Positions 22,215 through 29,496 of a DNA stretch of 54,894 bases are shown here, one piece after another. Both the position numbers and the translations under genes were made by a program. Numbering within the stretch: position 1 is the stretch's first letter; each line of letters opens with the position of its first letter. The DNA comes from Caballeronia sp. BR00000012568055. Its GTDB lineage: Bacteria > Pseudomonadota > Gammaproteobacteria > Burkholderiales > Burkholderiaceae. Location of the stretch: assembly GCF_029439455.1 (NCBI RefSeq), contig NZ_JAQFVG010000347.1, forward strand, positions 1 through 54,894. Direction: 5' to 3'. The notes below the pieces were generated by a model that worked only from the letters and a program-made list of their open reading frames with translations, was not told where the DNA came from and did no database searches.

Positions 22215-23129
22215 TCAGCCCAGTTCTTCCGCCCGCGCCGGCAACGACGCGATCAGCGACCACACCGATTCCGCCGCCGGTGACAGCGACCGGTCGCGCC
22301 GCCGCACCAGTTCGACCGTGCGTTCCGCGCGCGGCTCCAGCGGCCGCGCCACCAGCGATGAATCCGCCGGCAACGGCAACGCGAGCCACGGCAGCACGCT
22401 CACGCCGACGCCCGCCTCCACCAGCCCGAACACCGTCGCCGGATGGCCGAGTTCCTGCACGACGTTGGCCTCGACGCCGTGCTCTTGCATCACGGCATCG
22501 ATGATCGGGCGGCTGCCGGACGCGTGATCGAGCATCACCAGCGGCTGGCCCGCCAGCGATGCCCACGCCACGGCTTTCCCGCGTGCGAGCGAATGATCGC
22601 CGCGTGCGACGAGGCAGAAGGAATCGGTCATGACGGTTTCGCCGTGCAGATCGTCGGATGAGAACGGGCCGACCACCACGCCGAAATCGACTTCGCCCGA
22701 TTTCACCTTGCGCAGAACGTCGGATTGCACGTCGTCGCGCAGGCTGAGGGTGACGAGCGGAAACTGTTCGAGCGCGGCGGCGATCACGCGCGGCATCAAC
22801 CGGCAGGCGATCGTCGGACTGGCGGCGACGATCACGCGGCCGCGCTTCTGCTGGCCCAGATCGCGAACCTCGCGCAGGGCTTCATCGAGATCGGCAAGCA
22901 GCCGCGACACGGTGCCGACCAGGTTGATGCCGACATCGGTTAACTGAACCTCACGCGTGGTGCGATCGATCAGCTTCAATCCGATCTCGCCTTCCAGCTC
23001 GCGCACGCAGCGGCTCACCGCCGATTGCGTCAGGCCAATTTCATCTCCGGCGCGGCTGAAGCTGCGCAGCCTCGACACTTCGATAAACACCCGCAACTGC
23101 CGTAACGTCACATTCAGCGGCGCACTCAT
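22215..23129 (-). CDS. LysR-family transcriptional regulator
   Basis: 304 residues from ATG 23129 (GTG at 23138 is an alternative). N-terminal winged helix-turn-helix: LRQLRVFIEVSRLRSFSRAGDEIGLTQSAVSRCVRELEGEIGLKLIDRTTREVQLTD (partly quoted). The C-terminal two-lobed effector domain starts near RGRVIVAASPTIACRLMPRV. Best resemblance within the family is to CbbR/GcvA-like types, but no effector can be named. Target genes probably include the aminotransferase 61 bases downstream. A TATAAT-like box lies on the minus strand at 23165-23170. Confidence 0.93.
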   Translation of the reverse strand: MSAPLNVTLRQLRVFIEVSRLRSFSRAGDEIGLTQSAVSRCVRELEGEIGLKLIDRTTREVQLTDVGINLVGTVSRLLADLDEALREVRDLGQQKRGRVIVAASPTIACRLMPRVIAAALEQFPLVTLSLRDDVQSDVLRKVKSGEVDFGVVVGPFSSDDLHGETVMTDSFCLVARGDHSLARGKAVAWASLAGQPLVMLDHASGSRPIIDAVMQEHGVEANVVQELGHPATVFGLVEAGVGVSVLPWLALPLPADSSLVARPLEPRAERTVELVRRRDRSLSPAAESVWSLIASLPARAEELG

Positions 23130-23542
23130 TCGAATCACTCATCAATCAATCTGTTTCATGCGCAATTATACGACCTGAATAATGCGAACCACGTCACGAA
23201 CGAGCGTTTCGATGCAGTGCAGCAAATCCGCGTAACGCACGCTAGCTGGGCCTATTGCACTTGATTGGTGATTGTCCCGATTTCTTAATCAGTCCATTTC
23301 GGGTCTCATACGGGCCATGCTGGCATCGCGTCAGCCTACTGCCACGGGACTTTCCCGGGTTTTGCAAGTCTCATGGCACGGTTCTCGCATTTCATTGCGC
23401 ACAGAGGTCGGGGTCACGCGGTTATTTCGAAAAATCGTTCGCCGCTATCCGCTCCGACCTTTCCTGGTATTCGTTCTTCGAATTCCGACCAGAGTGCGCG
23501 GCGCGGGGCAGCGCACCGGGGTTAGCTTCGCTGAGGTGAGAT
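23130..23542. other. Intergenic region between the LysR gene and the DUF4096 gene
   Basis: About 410 bases between divergent genes. It contains a minus-strand TATAAT (rc of 23165-23170) that could be the LysR -10 box, and GAGG ahead of the DUF4096 ATG. No terminal inverted repeats or target-site duplications of an insertion sequence were recognised. Small open frames here have no family features. Confidence 0.45.
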
Positions 23543-23944
23543 ATGGTGCTGTTCGACGATTTGAGAGATAACGAGTGGGCGCTGGTTGAGGCGCTGTTCT
23601 GTTCCGAGCCTGCTCGCAGCGAGCGGCGCGGTCGTCCGCGTGTCGAAGCGCGGTCGGTAGTCAACGCCGTGCTCTGGGTGCTCTCGACCGGTGAAGGCTG
23701 GTCGAAGCTGCCGGGCCGCTATCCTTCGCCGCCCACGTGCCGCCGTCGTTTCGACGAGTGGCAGGCCGACGGCACGCTGGCCGAGATCGTGAAGCGGTTG
23801 TCCAGCAACGGCCGTGAGGTTTCGTTGCGCGGCCGTATCGGTTCGAGCGCGGCCAAGCCGCCTGCTCCGCCGAGCCGCGACCGTCTGCGTGGCGCGTTCT
23901 GGACCAATCCGGAATCGTGGCGCGCGCCGGCGAAGATGGCATAA
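23543..23944 (+). CDS. Orphan DUF4096 protein (N-terminal domain of IS5-type transposases, no catalytic part)
   Basis: 133 residues. The first ~90 match the helix-turn-helix DUF4096 domain that starts IS5-family transposases: LRDNEWALVEALF, RRGRPRVEARSVVNAVLWVLSTGEGW, SKLPGRYPSPPTCRRRFDEW. The DDE catalytic domain is absent and the last 40 residues are basic, Pro/Arg-rich and unrelated. It has a GAGGTGAG ribosome site, host-like GC codon use and no inverted repeats nearby. It may be an old transposase remnant kept as a DNA-binding protein, or a decaying fragment. I favour a retained small gene because the frame is intact and starts properly; the function is unknown. Confidence 0.7.
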   Translation: MVLFDDLRDNEWALVEALFCSEPARSERRGRPRVEARSVVNAVLWVLSTGEGWSKLPGRYPSPPTCRRRFDEWQADGTLAEIVKRLSSNGREVSLRGRIGSSAAKPPAPPSRDRLRGAFWTNPESWRAPAKMA

Positions 23945-24217
23945 ACGTTCAGCGCTCCGCCTGAGCCTAGTTGCCGGACATTCCGGCTGCCGGGTTCGGT
24001 TGCTGCACACATCGCGCGCAGGCTTTGTCCTGCGCTCTCTGCTTCCCCTCTGAAATCGTCCGACTCGCGTCGTCCGCGGCGCGAGCGTCTTCTCACCTTC
24101 ACGGTGCGGACGTCGCGACGAAACAACTCTTTACCAATGCTTACAGCGCCATTTGGCTGATGCGCTTAGCTTGGTAAGTGATCGAACAGGCTCCACGAGG
24201 GCTTGAGGACACTTACC

Positions 24218-24472
24218 ATGAAGGCATTGATACTGCTCGCTTCCGGCGCACTTAGCGCATTGGTCGGCGTGGCGGCATCCGCACAGGCACAGCCGCCGCC
24301 CGCATCCGATTTGTACGTCAGCACCAAAACCGCGATGGGTTCACCGCGTGATGCCGTTCGCACGCGCGAAGTGACGCCGCCTACGCCGCGCGGCGATTTG
24401 CGTGGCGATATCGCCAGCAACGCGCGCGCACGACCCGATTCCGAACGGGAAGACCGTTCGCGTCAGCATTGA
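24218..24472 (+). CDS. Small exported protein of unknown function
   Basis: 84 residues from the ATG at 24218, with GAGG 9 bases upstream. An N-terminal signal peptide (MKALILLASGALSALVGVAASAQA, cleavage likely after AQA) is followed by a 60-residue polar, Arg/Pro/Asp-rich mature part with no known domain. I do not recognise the family. It stands alone, with a strong terminator 86 bases downstream and the orphan DUF4096 gene upstream. DUF4148-like small periplasmic proteins common in Burkholderia are similar in size, but I do not see their signature. Confidence 0.7.
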   Translation: MKALILLASGALSALVGVAASAQAQPPPASDLYVSTKTAMGSPRDAVRTREVTPPTPRGDLRGDIASNARARPDSEREDRSRQH

Positions 24473-24557
24473 GAGTGTGAATCGCCGGAACCACTTGGGC
24501 GGACGTGAGTCACACCCATTGCCATGAGCACAGCGTGGCAGCAATAAGATCCGGTCT

Positions 24558-24588
24558 GCCCGTGTCTCCGCGACACGGGCTTTTTTTT
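24558..24588 (+). terminator. Strong intrinsic terminator after the small exported protein
   Basis: Perfect 9-bp stem GCCCGTGTC (24558-24566) with GACACGGGC (24572-24580), 5-base loop, then eight T. It lies 86 bases past the stop codon of the 84-residue gene. Confidence 0.92.
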
Positions 24589-24728
24589 GGAAGTCGGATC
24601 GTCCGATGACCGTCCGATAAGTGGCACGAATCCACCGACGACAACGCACCCTCGACCCGTCTGTCGACCGTTTACTTCCGACGATTCCCCCGCAACCGGT
24701 GCGTTGCACGCCGCCGGTTCAGGCGTCG

Positions 24729-25040
24729 TTAAACCCTTGCTTCCAGCGCCACTTCTTGGCCGCCGAAGGTATAGCGTTCGGCACGCCTTAAATCCCAGTC
24801 GATGGAACGTTCATCGCGTGAAAGACGCGTGAACTCGTTTTTGCCGCGCTCCGTCACCACCGCGATATCGACCGGTGCATGAAAACCGGGCGCGGGAGCG
24901 ACAGTTCGTTGACGCGTAAGCTCGAGCAGGCCGAGCGCGCGCAAAAGATCGAAAACATTGGGACGTTTCGCCCAGGGAACCTGACGATACTGCGCTCGGC
25001 GAAGTGCTTCGAGTACCGCTTCGTTAGAATACGTGGTCAT
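24729..25040 (-). CDS. Hypothetical protein
   Basis: 103 residues, basic, with no signal peptide or membrane segment. MTTYSNEAVLEALRRAQYRQVPWAKRPNVFDLLRALGLLELT reads like a short helix-rich or winged-helix-like fold with an Arg-rich C-terminal half (TERGKNEFTRLSRDERSIDWDLRRAERY). AGGAAG lies 10 bases ahead of the ATG. Not recognised as a named family. It is divergent from the DUF218 gene at 25320 and convergent with the small exported protein. Confidence 0.55.
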   Translation of the reverse strand: MTTYSNEAVLEALRRAQYRQVPWAKRPNVFDLLRALGLLELTRQRTVAPAPGFHAPVDIAVVTERGKNEFTRLSRDERSIDWDLRRAERYTFGGQEVALEARV

Positions 25041-25319
25041 CTCGTTCTTTCTTCCTGTGCAGCCATGACGACGCGCGTGACGGTCGCAAGACGGTTCGCG
25101 ACGTCGACTAAACGCGGCGCGCCGAATTTCGCGCTGACAAACTGCTGACTTCCTGCAGTGCGAATGTTTGGCCGCCGCTTGCGTTAGGTGCTGCTTTTTA
25201 TTACAAGCCCCCGTGTGAGCGCGCTGATCACGCGCTTTCCTGCGACACCCGCCGATGCGTTCCCGTGTACGCGATGACGGAACGTTTCTCTCTCAAACCA
25301 ATACGTTACCCCAATCAAA

Positions 25320-26036
25320 TTGGTTCTCATCACCTTATTGCTGCTTTTTTTTGCATTATTTGCGCTTTGGCGACGCCGGCGCGTGCAAATCGCCATCGTG
25401 ATCGTGCTGCTCGCATGGGCGTTCGGTTCGGGATTGCTGACCCAACGCTTGCTCGATGTCGCACAAGACGGCTATCTCACTGTTTCCGAGCCGCATTTCA
25501 CGCCTGACACCACGCTCGTGCTACTTGGCGGCGGCACCGATCGTGAAGATTCGGGACTCGTACCGAAACAGGATTCGATGGCGCGCATCGCCGCTACGGC
25601 GCGTCTTTACGGTCAATGCAAGCAAACCGGCGCGACCTGCAAGGTGATCGTGAGCGGCGGCGATCCACAACGTCACGGTCAGGCCGAAGCGGATAACTAT
25701 GCGCCGTATCTCATCGCACAGGGCGTCGCTCCGGGCGATCTGACGCGCGAAAACCGCAGTCTCAATACGTACCAGAACGCGCGAAACGTAGCCGCAATAG
25801 TCGGGCATTCACATGACAACGGTTTGATCGTCGTCACATCTGCATATCATATGCGCCGCGCGCTGGATGCCTTCGCAGCCTTTGGATATTCCCCGCAGTA
25901 CTACGTTTCCGATGTACGGCAGAGTACGCTAACGGTGTTTCCACGTTTCAGAAGCTTTGAAAACGGCGAGCTCGCTGCGCATGAGCTGATTGGTGTTGCG
26001 CGCTTTCACGTGTGGCGCTGGCTGCATTGGTATTGA
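25320..26036 (+). CDS. DUF218/YdcF-type inner-membrane protein
   Basis: 238 residues. Two hydrophobic segments at the N-terminus (about residues 2-15 and 22-40) around an RRRR turn anchor it in the inner membrane. The DUF218 domain follows from about 64: LVLLGGGTDRED, then VIVSGGDPQRHGQAEADNYAPYLIAQGV and SLNTYQNARNVAAIV, ending with VVTSAYHMRRALDAFAAFGY. These are the hallmarks of the YdcF/SanA/ElyC group, linked in E. coli to envelope integrity and vancomycin or surfactant tolerance; substrate and reaction are unknown. The start is TTG, the only start codon after an upstream stop, with no good ribosome site, so expression may be low. Confidence 0.88.
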   Translation: MVLITLLLLFFALFALWRRRRVQIAIVIVLLAWAFGSGLLTQRLLDVAQDGYLTVSEPHFTPDTTLVLLGGGTDREDSGLVPKQDSMARIAATARLYGQCKQTGATCKVIVSGGDPQRHGQAEADNYAPYLIAQGVAPGDLTRENRSLNTYQNARNVAAIVGHSHDNGLIVVTSAYHMRRALDAFAAFGYSPQYYVSDVRQSTLTVFPRFRSFENGELAAHELIGVARFHVWRWLHWY

Positions 26037-26323
26037 GTTCGATCAATGAATCGCCCTGCGGGGCGCGCAAAAATCATTCAGGAGTAGCAAGCAAATCCGG
26101 ACATCGATATGATTGCGTTCCGGCCGCGGCAGTGCGCACGACACACCGCTGACCGATTCTCGGCTTATGATCGGGGTGTCTGGGTTTAAGGTGCGGTTTG
26201 CTTCGGCTTATCGCGCCAACGTTTGCGGTATCGCGCCGGGAGCGTTTTTTGCTCAGACATGAGCGTTTTTCCGACCGGATCGGACAGACGATTCCCGGGT
26301 TCAACTGCTATTAGGAGGTAACA

Positions 26324-26560
26324 ATGAAGAAAGTGTCCCTGGCTGTTCTGTTGTCGCTTGGCGCGATCGCAACGAGCGCTTTTGCGCAGAGCGATCAAGG
26401 CGTGCGGATGAGCACCGATCCCGCCGTCGCCGCCGACGTCGAGTCGCGCGCGCAGAACCTGCAATCGCAGCAGGAAAGCATGCAGAACATGCAGTCCCAG
26501 GCGCCGGCGCACAAGTCGATGCACCATCACAAGGGCAAGAAGGCTGCGCCTGCGCAGTAA
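26324..26560 (+). CDS. Small exported Met/Gln/His-rich protein
   Basis: 78 residues with a textbook AGGAGGT ribosome site 5 bases before the ATG. Signal peptide MKKVSLAVLLSLGAIATSAFA with cleavage after AFA. The 57-residue mature part is Met- and Gln-rich (QSQQESMQNMQSQ) and ends in a His/Lys cluster (KSMHHHKGKK). Such Met/His content suggests metal or heme contact, but that is only composition. No family recognised. Convergent with the GGCT-like gene; a 13-bp inverted repeat overlaps the end of that gene. Confidence 0.8.
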   Translation: MKKVSLAVLLSLGAIATSAFAQSDQGVRMSTDPAVAADVESRAQNLQSQQESMQNMQSQAPAHKSMHHHKGKKAAPAQ

Positions 26561-26569
26561 GTTCGCCTA

Positions 26570-26600
26570 GTCACGCATCGCGTGTCGCGCGATGCGTGAC
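26570..26600. repeat. 13-bp perfect inverted repeat at the junction of two convergent genes
   Basis: GTCACGCATCGCG (26570-26582), TGTCG loop, CGCGATGCGTGAC (26588-26600). It lies within the last codons of the GGCT-like gene and 10 bases after the small exported protein. No T run on either side, so not a classical terminator; it may serve as a bidirectional 3'-end structure. Confidence 0.7.
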
Positions 26601-26990
26601 CCAATCGCCGCTTTCTATTCGCGTCAATCCCTGAACTGCGGCCACGCTAACGGGATAAATCAGACAATCGATATGCCTCCGCCCGTCAAGCAAGTCCACC
26701 TCGACATGCAGACGATGCGAGCGGAACAGGCCTTCCACGCCCGGATAGACATCCTCGATTTCATCGAGCACCGGCACCAAAGCATCGTCGATGCGATACA
26801 CATCGCCTAGAATCCGCGCGCCCGCTTCGTCCAGCACCAGGCCGGGATAATTGCCGAAATCGAATAGCAAGCCGTTCACATATGCCGCGCCGATACGCTC
26901 AGGCGAAGCGATGCCGTGCCGTTCGGCCGCGCAGTTGATATCGTTGATTTCGCCCGCTCGCAGCGTGCCGTAGACAAAGACGTGTTGCAT
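26571..26990 (-). CDS. Gamma-glutamylcyclotransferase-like (AIG2/GGCT) protein
   Basis: 139 residues of the AIG2-like gamma-glutamyl cyclotransferase fold. The phosphate-binding-like motif YGTLR is at residues 7-11, FDFGNYPGLVLDE follows, and DVYRIDDALVPVLDEIEDVYPG contains the acidic residue region of the active site (a Glu in DEIEDVY). GGCT proteins release 5-oxoproline from gamma-glutamyl amines or peptides, but the substrate of bacterial members is mostly unknown. The C-terminal codons form half of a 13-bp inverted repeat. Divergent from the AraC regulator 107 bases away. Confidence 0.85.
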   Translation of the reverse strand: MQHVFVYGTLRAGEINDINCAAERHGIASPERIGAAYVNGLLFDFGNYPGLVLDEAGARILGDVYRIDDALVPVLDEIEDVYPGVEGLFRSHRLHVEVDLLDGRRHIDCLIYPVSVAAVQGLTRIESGDWVTHRATRDA

Positions 26991-27097
26991 CTGAAAAGGC
27001 GCTCCTCATGTGCGTGCGTGATCTGCGCATTATGCGGTGCCGAAAAGCGTGTTGCGAAGCGCTCGGTTACCATCGGCGGATGCAAAGCGAGGATCGC

Positions 27098-27946
27098 ATG
27101 GCAACGCAGGCTGAAACGAGCGTATCGAACGAAACAGCGAACGACAGAGTCGAGCATCTGGATATTCCCGTCGAGCATTCACCGACGCTGGAGCATCCCA
27201 TTCGCGTGCGGTCGCGTCCGATGCCGTATGGCGTGCGTATCGCGCTGCATACGCATCCGTGGGCGCAGATGGCATACACGTCGCGCGGCGTGCTGCGCGT
27301 CGCCACGGCAGATTCCACGTGGATGGTGCCGCCCTCCCGCGCGATCTGGGTGCCGCCGAATGTGACGCACGAGGTCGTGATCGTCGAGGACGCGTATCTG
27401 CGCACGCTTTATGTCGATGCGAGCGTGGTGCCTGCCGGTCTCGATGCGTGTCGCGTGGTGGAAGTGTCGCCGTTGCTGCGCGAAGTGATCGCCGCCCTCG
27501 ATGATGCCGCCATTACACGCACGCGCGAACGGCTGCTCGGCACGCTCGCGCTGGACGAAATCATCCGCTCGCAGCCCTTGCCGCTTTCCGTGCCGATGCC
27601 CAATGAAAAGCGCCTGCGCGCGCTCTGCGATGCCGTGCTCGCCGATCCGTCGAATTCGGATCTCGAACGATGGTCCTCCGAAGCGGGCGCAAGCACGCGG
27701 ACCATCGCGCGATTGTTTCGACGTGAATTGGGCGTGAGCTTTTCGCAATGGCGACAGCAAGCGGTGCTAGCGCGCGCGATTCCGCTGCTGAGTCAAGGCA
27801 GACCGCTTGCACAGGTCGCGCGCGAGTTGGGCTATCAAAGCCAAAGCGCCTTTTCCGCGATGTTCCGCCGTGCCTTCGGCGAAAGTCCGCGCGCCTTCTT
27901 CGCCCGCGACGGGCACGATGAAGACGCGGAACAGCATATTGATTGA
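27098..27946 (+). CDS. AraC-family transcriptional regulator with cupin sensor domain
   Basis: 282 residues from the ATG at 27098 (GAGG 5 bases upstream; ATG at 27080 also possible). N-terminal cupin-type ligand domain: RIALHTHPWAQMAYTSRGVLRVATADSTWMVPPSRAIWVPPNVTHEV (partly quoted). C-terminal double helix-turn-helix of AraC type: DLERWSSEAGASTRTIARLFRRELGVSFSQWRQQ and LAQVARELGYQSQSAFSAMFRRAFGESPRAF. Typical one-component regulator; no signal is known and the target is not obvious. Its stop codon abuts that of the GNAT gene on the opposite strand. Confidence 0.93.
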   Translation: MATQAETSVSNETANDRVEHLDIPVEHSPTLEHPIRVRSRPMPYGVRIALHTHPWAQMAYTSRGVLRVATADSTWMVPPSRAIWVPPNVTHEVVIVEDAYLRTLYVDASVVPAGLDACRVVEVSPLLREVIAALDDAAITRTRERLLGTLALDEIIRSQPLPLSVPMPNEKRLRALCDAVLADPSNSDLERWSSEAGASTRTIARLFRRELGVSFSQWRQQAVLARAIPLLSQGRPLAQVARELGYQSQSAFSAMFRRAFGESPRAFFARDGHDEDAEQHID

Positions 27947-28429
27947 TCAGACGCGGCGAACCATGTGGCGGATCGCGCCGAGCTGCGCGAGACGCGGGCC
28001 CGCTGGTTTGTAGCCGAGCCGGACATACAAGCGCGCCGCGGGGTTATCGACGAATACGCGCAACTGACACTCGGCCAGCCCACGCGCCCGCGCCCAGCGA
28101 TGCGCCGTGTTGAGCAGAAACGTCCCCGCCCCGCGTCCGCGATATCCCTGCGCGATCTGCACATCGCGGATATGCAGCGAGTTGTCTTCTTCGGTCACGC
28201 GCATCACGCCGATGGGCACGCCATCGGCCTGAAGGATGAAGTTTTCGGATTCGCGCCAGCTCGAGAGGAACAGATCGCCGCGCCACACGAGGTTATGTCG
28301 CCGGTAGTAGCCGCCCATATTGCCGTGCGTGAGTGCTTCGGCGAAGGCGAAGTCGGCCATGGTCGCCTGGCGGAGTTGGTAGAGGGAGAGGTCTTCGGTC
28401 GGGTCGAGCATCGCACGCATGCAGGGCAT
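27947..28429 (-). CDS. GNAT-family N-acetyltransferase
   Basis: 160 residues. Acetyl-CoA-dependent transfer of acetyl to an amine is expected. Beta4-alpha3 of the fold is seen as IRDVQIAQGYRGRGAGTFLLNTAHRWARARG with the pyrophosphate loop GYRGRGAG (Q/RxxGxG/A type); LRVFVDNPAARLYVRLGYKPAG is the usual end motif. Three nearby ATGs (28429, 28420, 28411) are possible; none has a clear ribosome site. It lies directly downstream of the tRNA cluster terminator and convergent with the AraC gene. The substrate is unknown. Confidence 0.88.
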   Translation of the reverse strand: MPCMRAMLDPTEDLSLYQLRQATMADFAFAEALTHGNMGGYYRRHNLVWRGDLFLSSWRESENFILQADGVPIGVMRVTEEDNSLHIRDVQIAQGYRGRGAGTFLLNTAHRWARARGLAECQLRVFVDNPAARLYVRLGYKPAGPRLAQLGAIRHMVRRV

Positions 28430-28536
28430 GGAGAACAGTGCTCAACACTAAGTCAGCGCGGGCGCGCTGGCAATGGACAATACTACCGTCTGACGATTCG
28501 ACACCACGTTGCGCATATACCAGACGAAAGCCAGGC

Positions 28537-28563
28537 AAAAAAAAATCCAGCCCGAAGGCTGGA
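28537..28563 (-). terminator. Terminator at the end of the tRNA cluster
   Basis: TCCAGCC (28546-28552), loop CGAA, GGCTGGA (28557-28563), followed on the minus strand by nine T (28537-28545). It follows the last tRNA-Asp by 37 bases and closes the tRNA operon. Confidence 0.9.
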
Positions 28564-28600
28564 CTTCTTTGCGTCAAGCGACGCTTATACCACTTTTAGC

Positions 28601-28677
28601 TGGCGGAGCGGACGGGGCTCGAACCCGCGACCCCCGGCGTGACAGGCCGGTATTCTAACCAACTGAACTACCGCTCC
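28601..28677 (-). tRNA. tRNA-Asp(GTC), copy 2
   Basis: 77 bases including encoded CCA. Acceptor GGAGCGG pairs with CCGCTCC; T-loop GGTTCGAG and anticodon stem-loop GGCCTGTCACGCC with anticodon GTC. Same sequence as the copy at 28920-28996. Confidence 0.98.
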
Positions 28678-28748
28678 ACTTTCTTTCATCGATCCGCCGT
28701 GTCACCGACGAATTGTGCAGCGCTTTAAACTAGCAGCCGCCGATATTC

Positions 28749-28824
28749 TGGCGTCCCCTAGGGGATTCGAACCCCTGTACTCACCGTGAAAGGGTGATGT
28801 CCTAGGCCTCTAGACGAAGGGGAC
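28749..28824 (-). tRNA. tRNA-Glu(TTC), copy 2
   Basis: 76 bases with CCA. Acceptor GTCCCCT pairs with AGGGGAC; anticodon loop CCTTTCACG with anticodon TTC; T-loop GGTTCGAAT. Identical in appearance to the copy at 29068-29143. Confidence 0.98.
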
Positions 28825-28861
28825 AGAAACTTCTCAAAACCTTTGCAACCGATCTGCGGCG

Positions 28862-28887
28862 AAAAAAAACCGGCTCTCATTAGCCGG
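28862..28887 (-). terminator. Terminator between the duplicated tRNA pairs
   Basis: CCGGCT (28870-28875), loop CTCATT, AGCCGG (28882-28887), then eight T on the minus strand (28862-28869). It lies 32 bases past the upstream tRNA-Asp and before the second tRNA-Glu. The stem is only 6 bp, so read-through is possible. Confidence 0.75.
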
Positions 28888-28919
28888 AGTGTTCCTGCTC
28901 GCGATGTTCGCAAATACGT

Positions 28920-28996
28920 TGGCGGAGCGGACGGGGCTCGAACCCGCGACCCCCGGCGTGACAGGCCGGTATTCTAACCAACTGAACTACCGCTCC
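28920..28996 (-). tRNA. tRNA-Asp(GTC), copy 1
   Basis: 77 bases with CCA; same cloverleaf and anticodon GTC as the copy at 28601-28677. Transcribed after tRNA-Glu copy 1. Confidence 0.98.
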
Positions 28997-29067
28997 ACTT
29001 ACTTTCATCGATTCGCCGTGTCACCGGCGAATTGTGCAGCGCTTTAAACTAGCAGCCGCCGATATTC

Positions 29068-29143
29068 TGGCGTCCCCTAGGGGATTCGAACCCCTGTACT
29101 CACCGTGAAAGGGTGATGTCCTAGGCCTCTAGACGAAGGGGAC
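29068..29143 (-). tRNA. tRNA-Glu(TTC), copy 1
   Basis: 76 bases with CCA, anticodon TTC. First Glu tRNA after tRNA-Ala; 169 AT-rich bases separate them. Confidence 0.98.
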
Positions 29144-29312
29144 AGAAACTTGTGATTCTGTCTTTACTTCCGCTTCACTGACTAACTTAGTTGATTCAAA
29201 TCAGCGAAGACCAAGATTCTAAACAACTTCGTGTATCTTGTGAAGTATTTTTTGCGATTTCGAATCAACTACAACCGATTCAGAATACAACTCGCAACCA
29301 CTTCACTGTTCT

Positions 29313-29388
<76 letters not shown>

Positions 29389-29406
29389 TTGCAGAACAGA
29401 AACGAG

Positions 29407-29435
29407 ATTATATAAGTCGTTTTCGAAGCTGTAAA
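29407..29435 (-). promoter_or_regulatory. Promoter of the tRNA cluster
   Basis: On the minus strand TTTACA (rc of 29430-29435), 17-base spacer, perfect TATAAT (rc of 29407-29412), 18 bases upstream of tRNA-Ala. Near-consensus, as expected for stable RNA genes. Confidence 0.8.
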
Positions 29436-29496
29436 TACCTTTTAGTGCGTGACGCGAAATTTTTTGCCTCGCTTCACGCATTCACGCGCAATGTTC

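Larger units (their letters stand above)
28601..28832. repeat. Tandem duplication unit, copy 2 (Glu-Asp tRNA pair)
   Basis: Nearly identical to 28920-29151: both tRNA genes, the 71-base spacer with only three substitutions, and eight bases beyond tRNA-Glu (AGAAACTT). The period is 319 bases. Sequence outside these limits differs. Confidence 0.9.
28920..29151. repeat. Tandem duplication unit, copy 1 (Glu-Asp tRNA pair)
   Basis: Partner of 28601-28832. The three spacer differences are at the CTTTC/CTTAC, GATCC/GATTC and CCGAC/CCGGC positions. The presence of a separate terminator after each copy suggests that the duplication included, or was followed by, its own 3' signal. Confidence 0.9.

Noticed and set aside
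23255..23571. Two overlapping small frames upstream of the DUF4096 gene
   Set aside because: No ribosome site, no known motif, basic composition expected from random GC-rich sequence.
23130..24217. Possible insertion sequence or genomic island around the DUF4096 gene
   Set aside because: No terminal inverted repeats, target duplications or composition change were seen.
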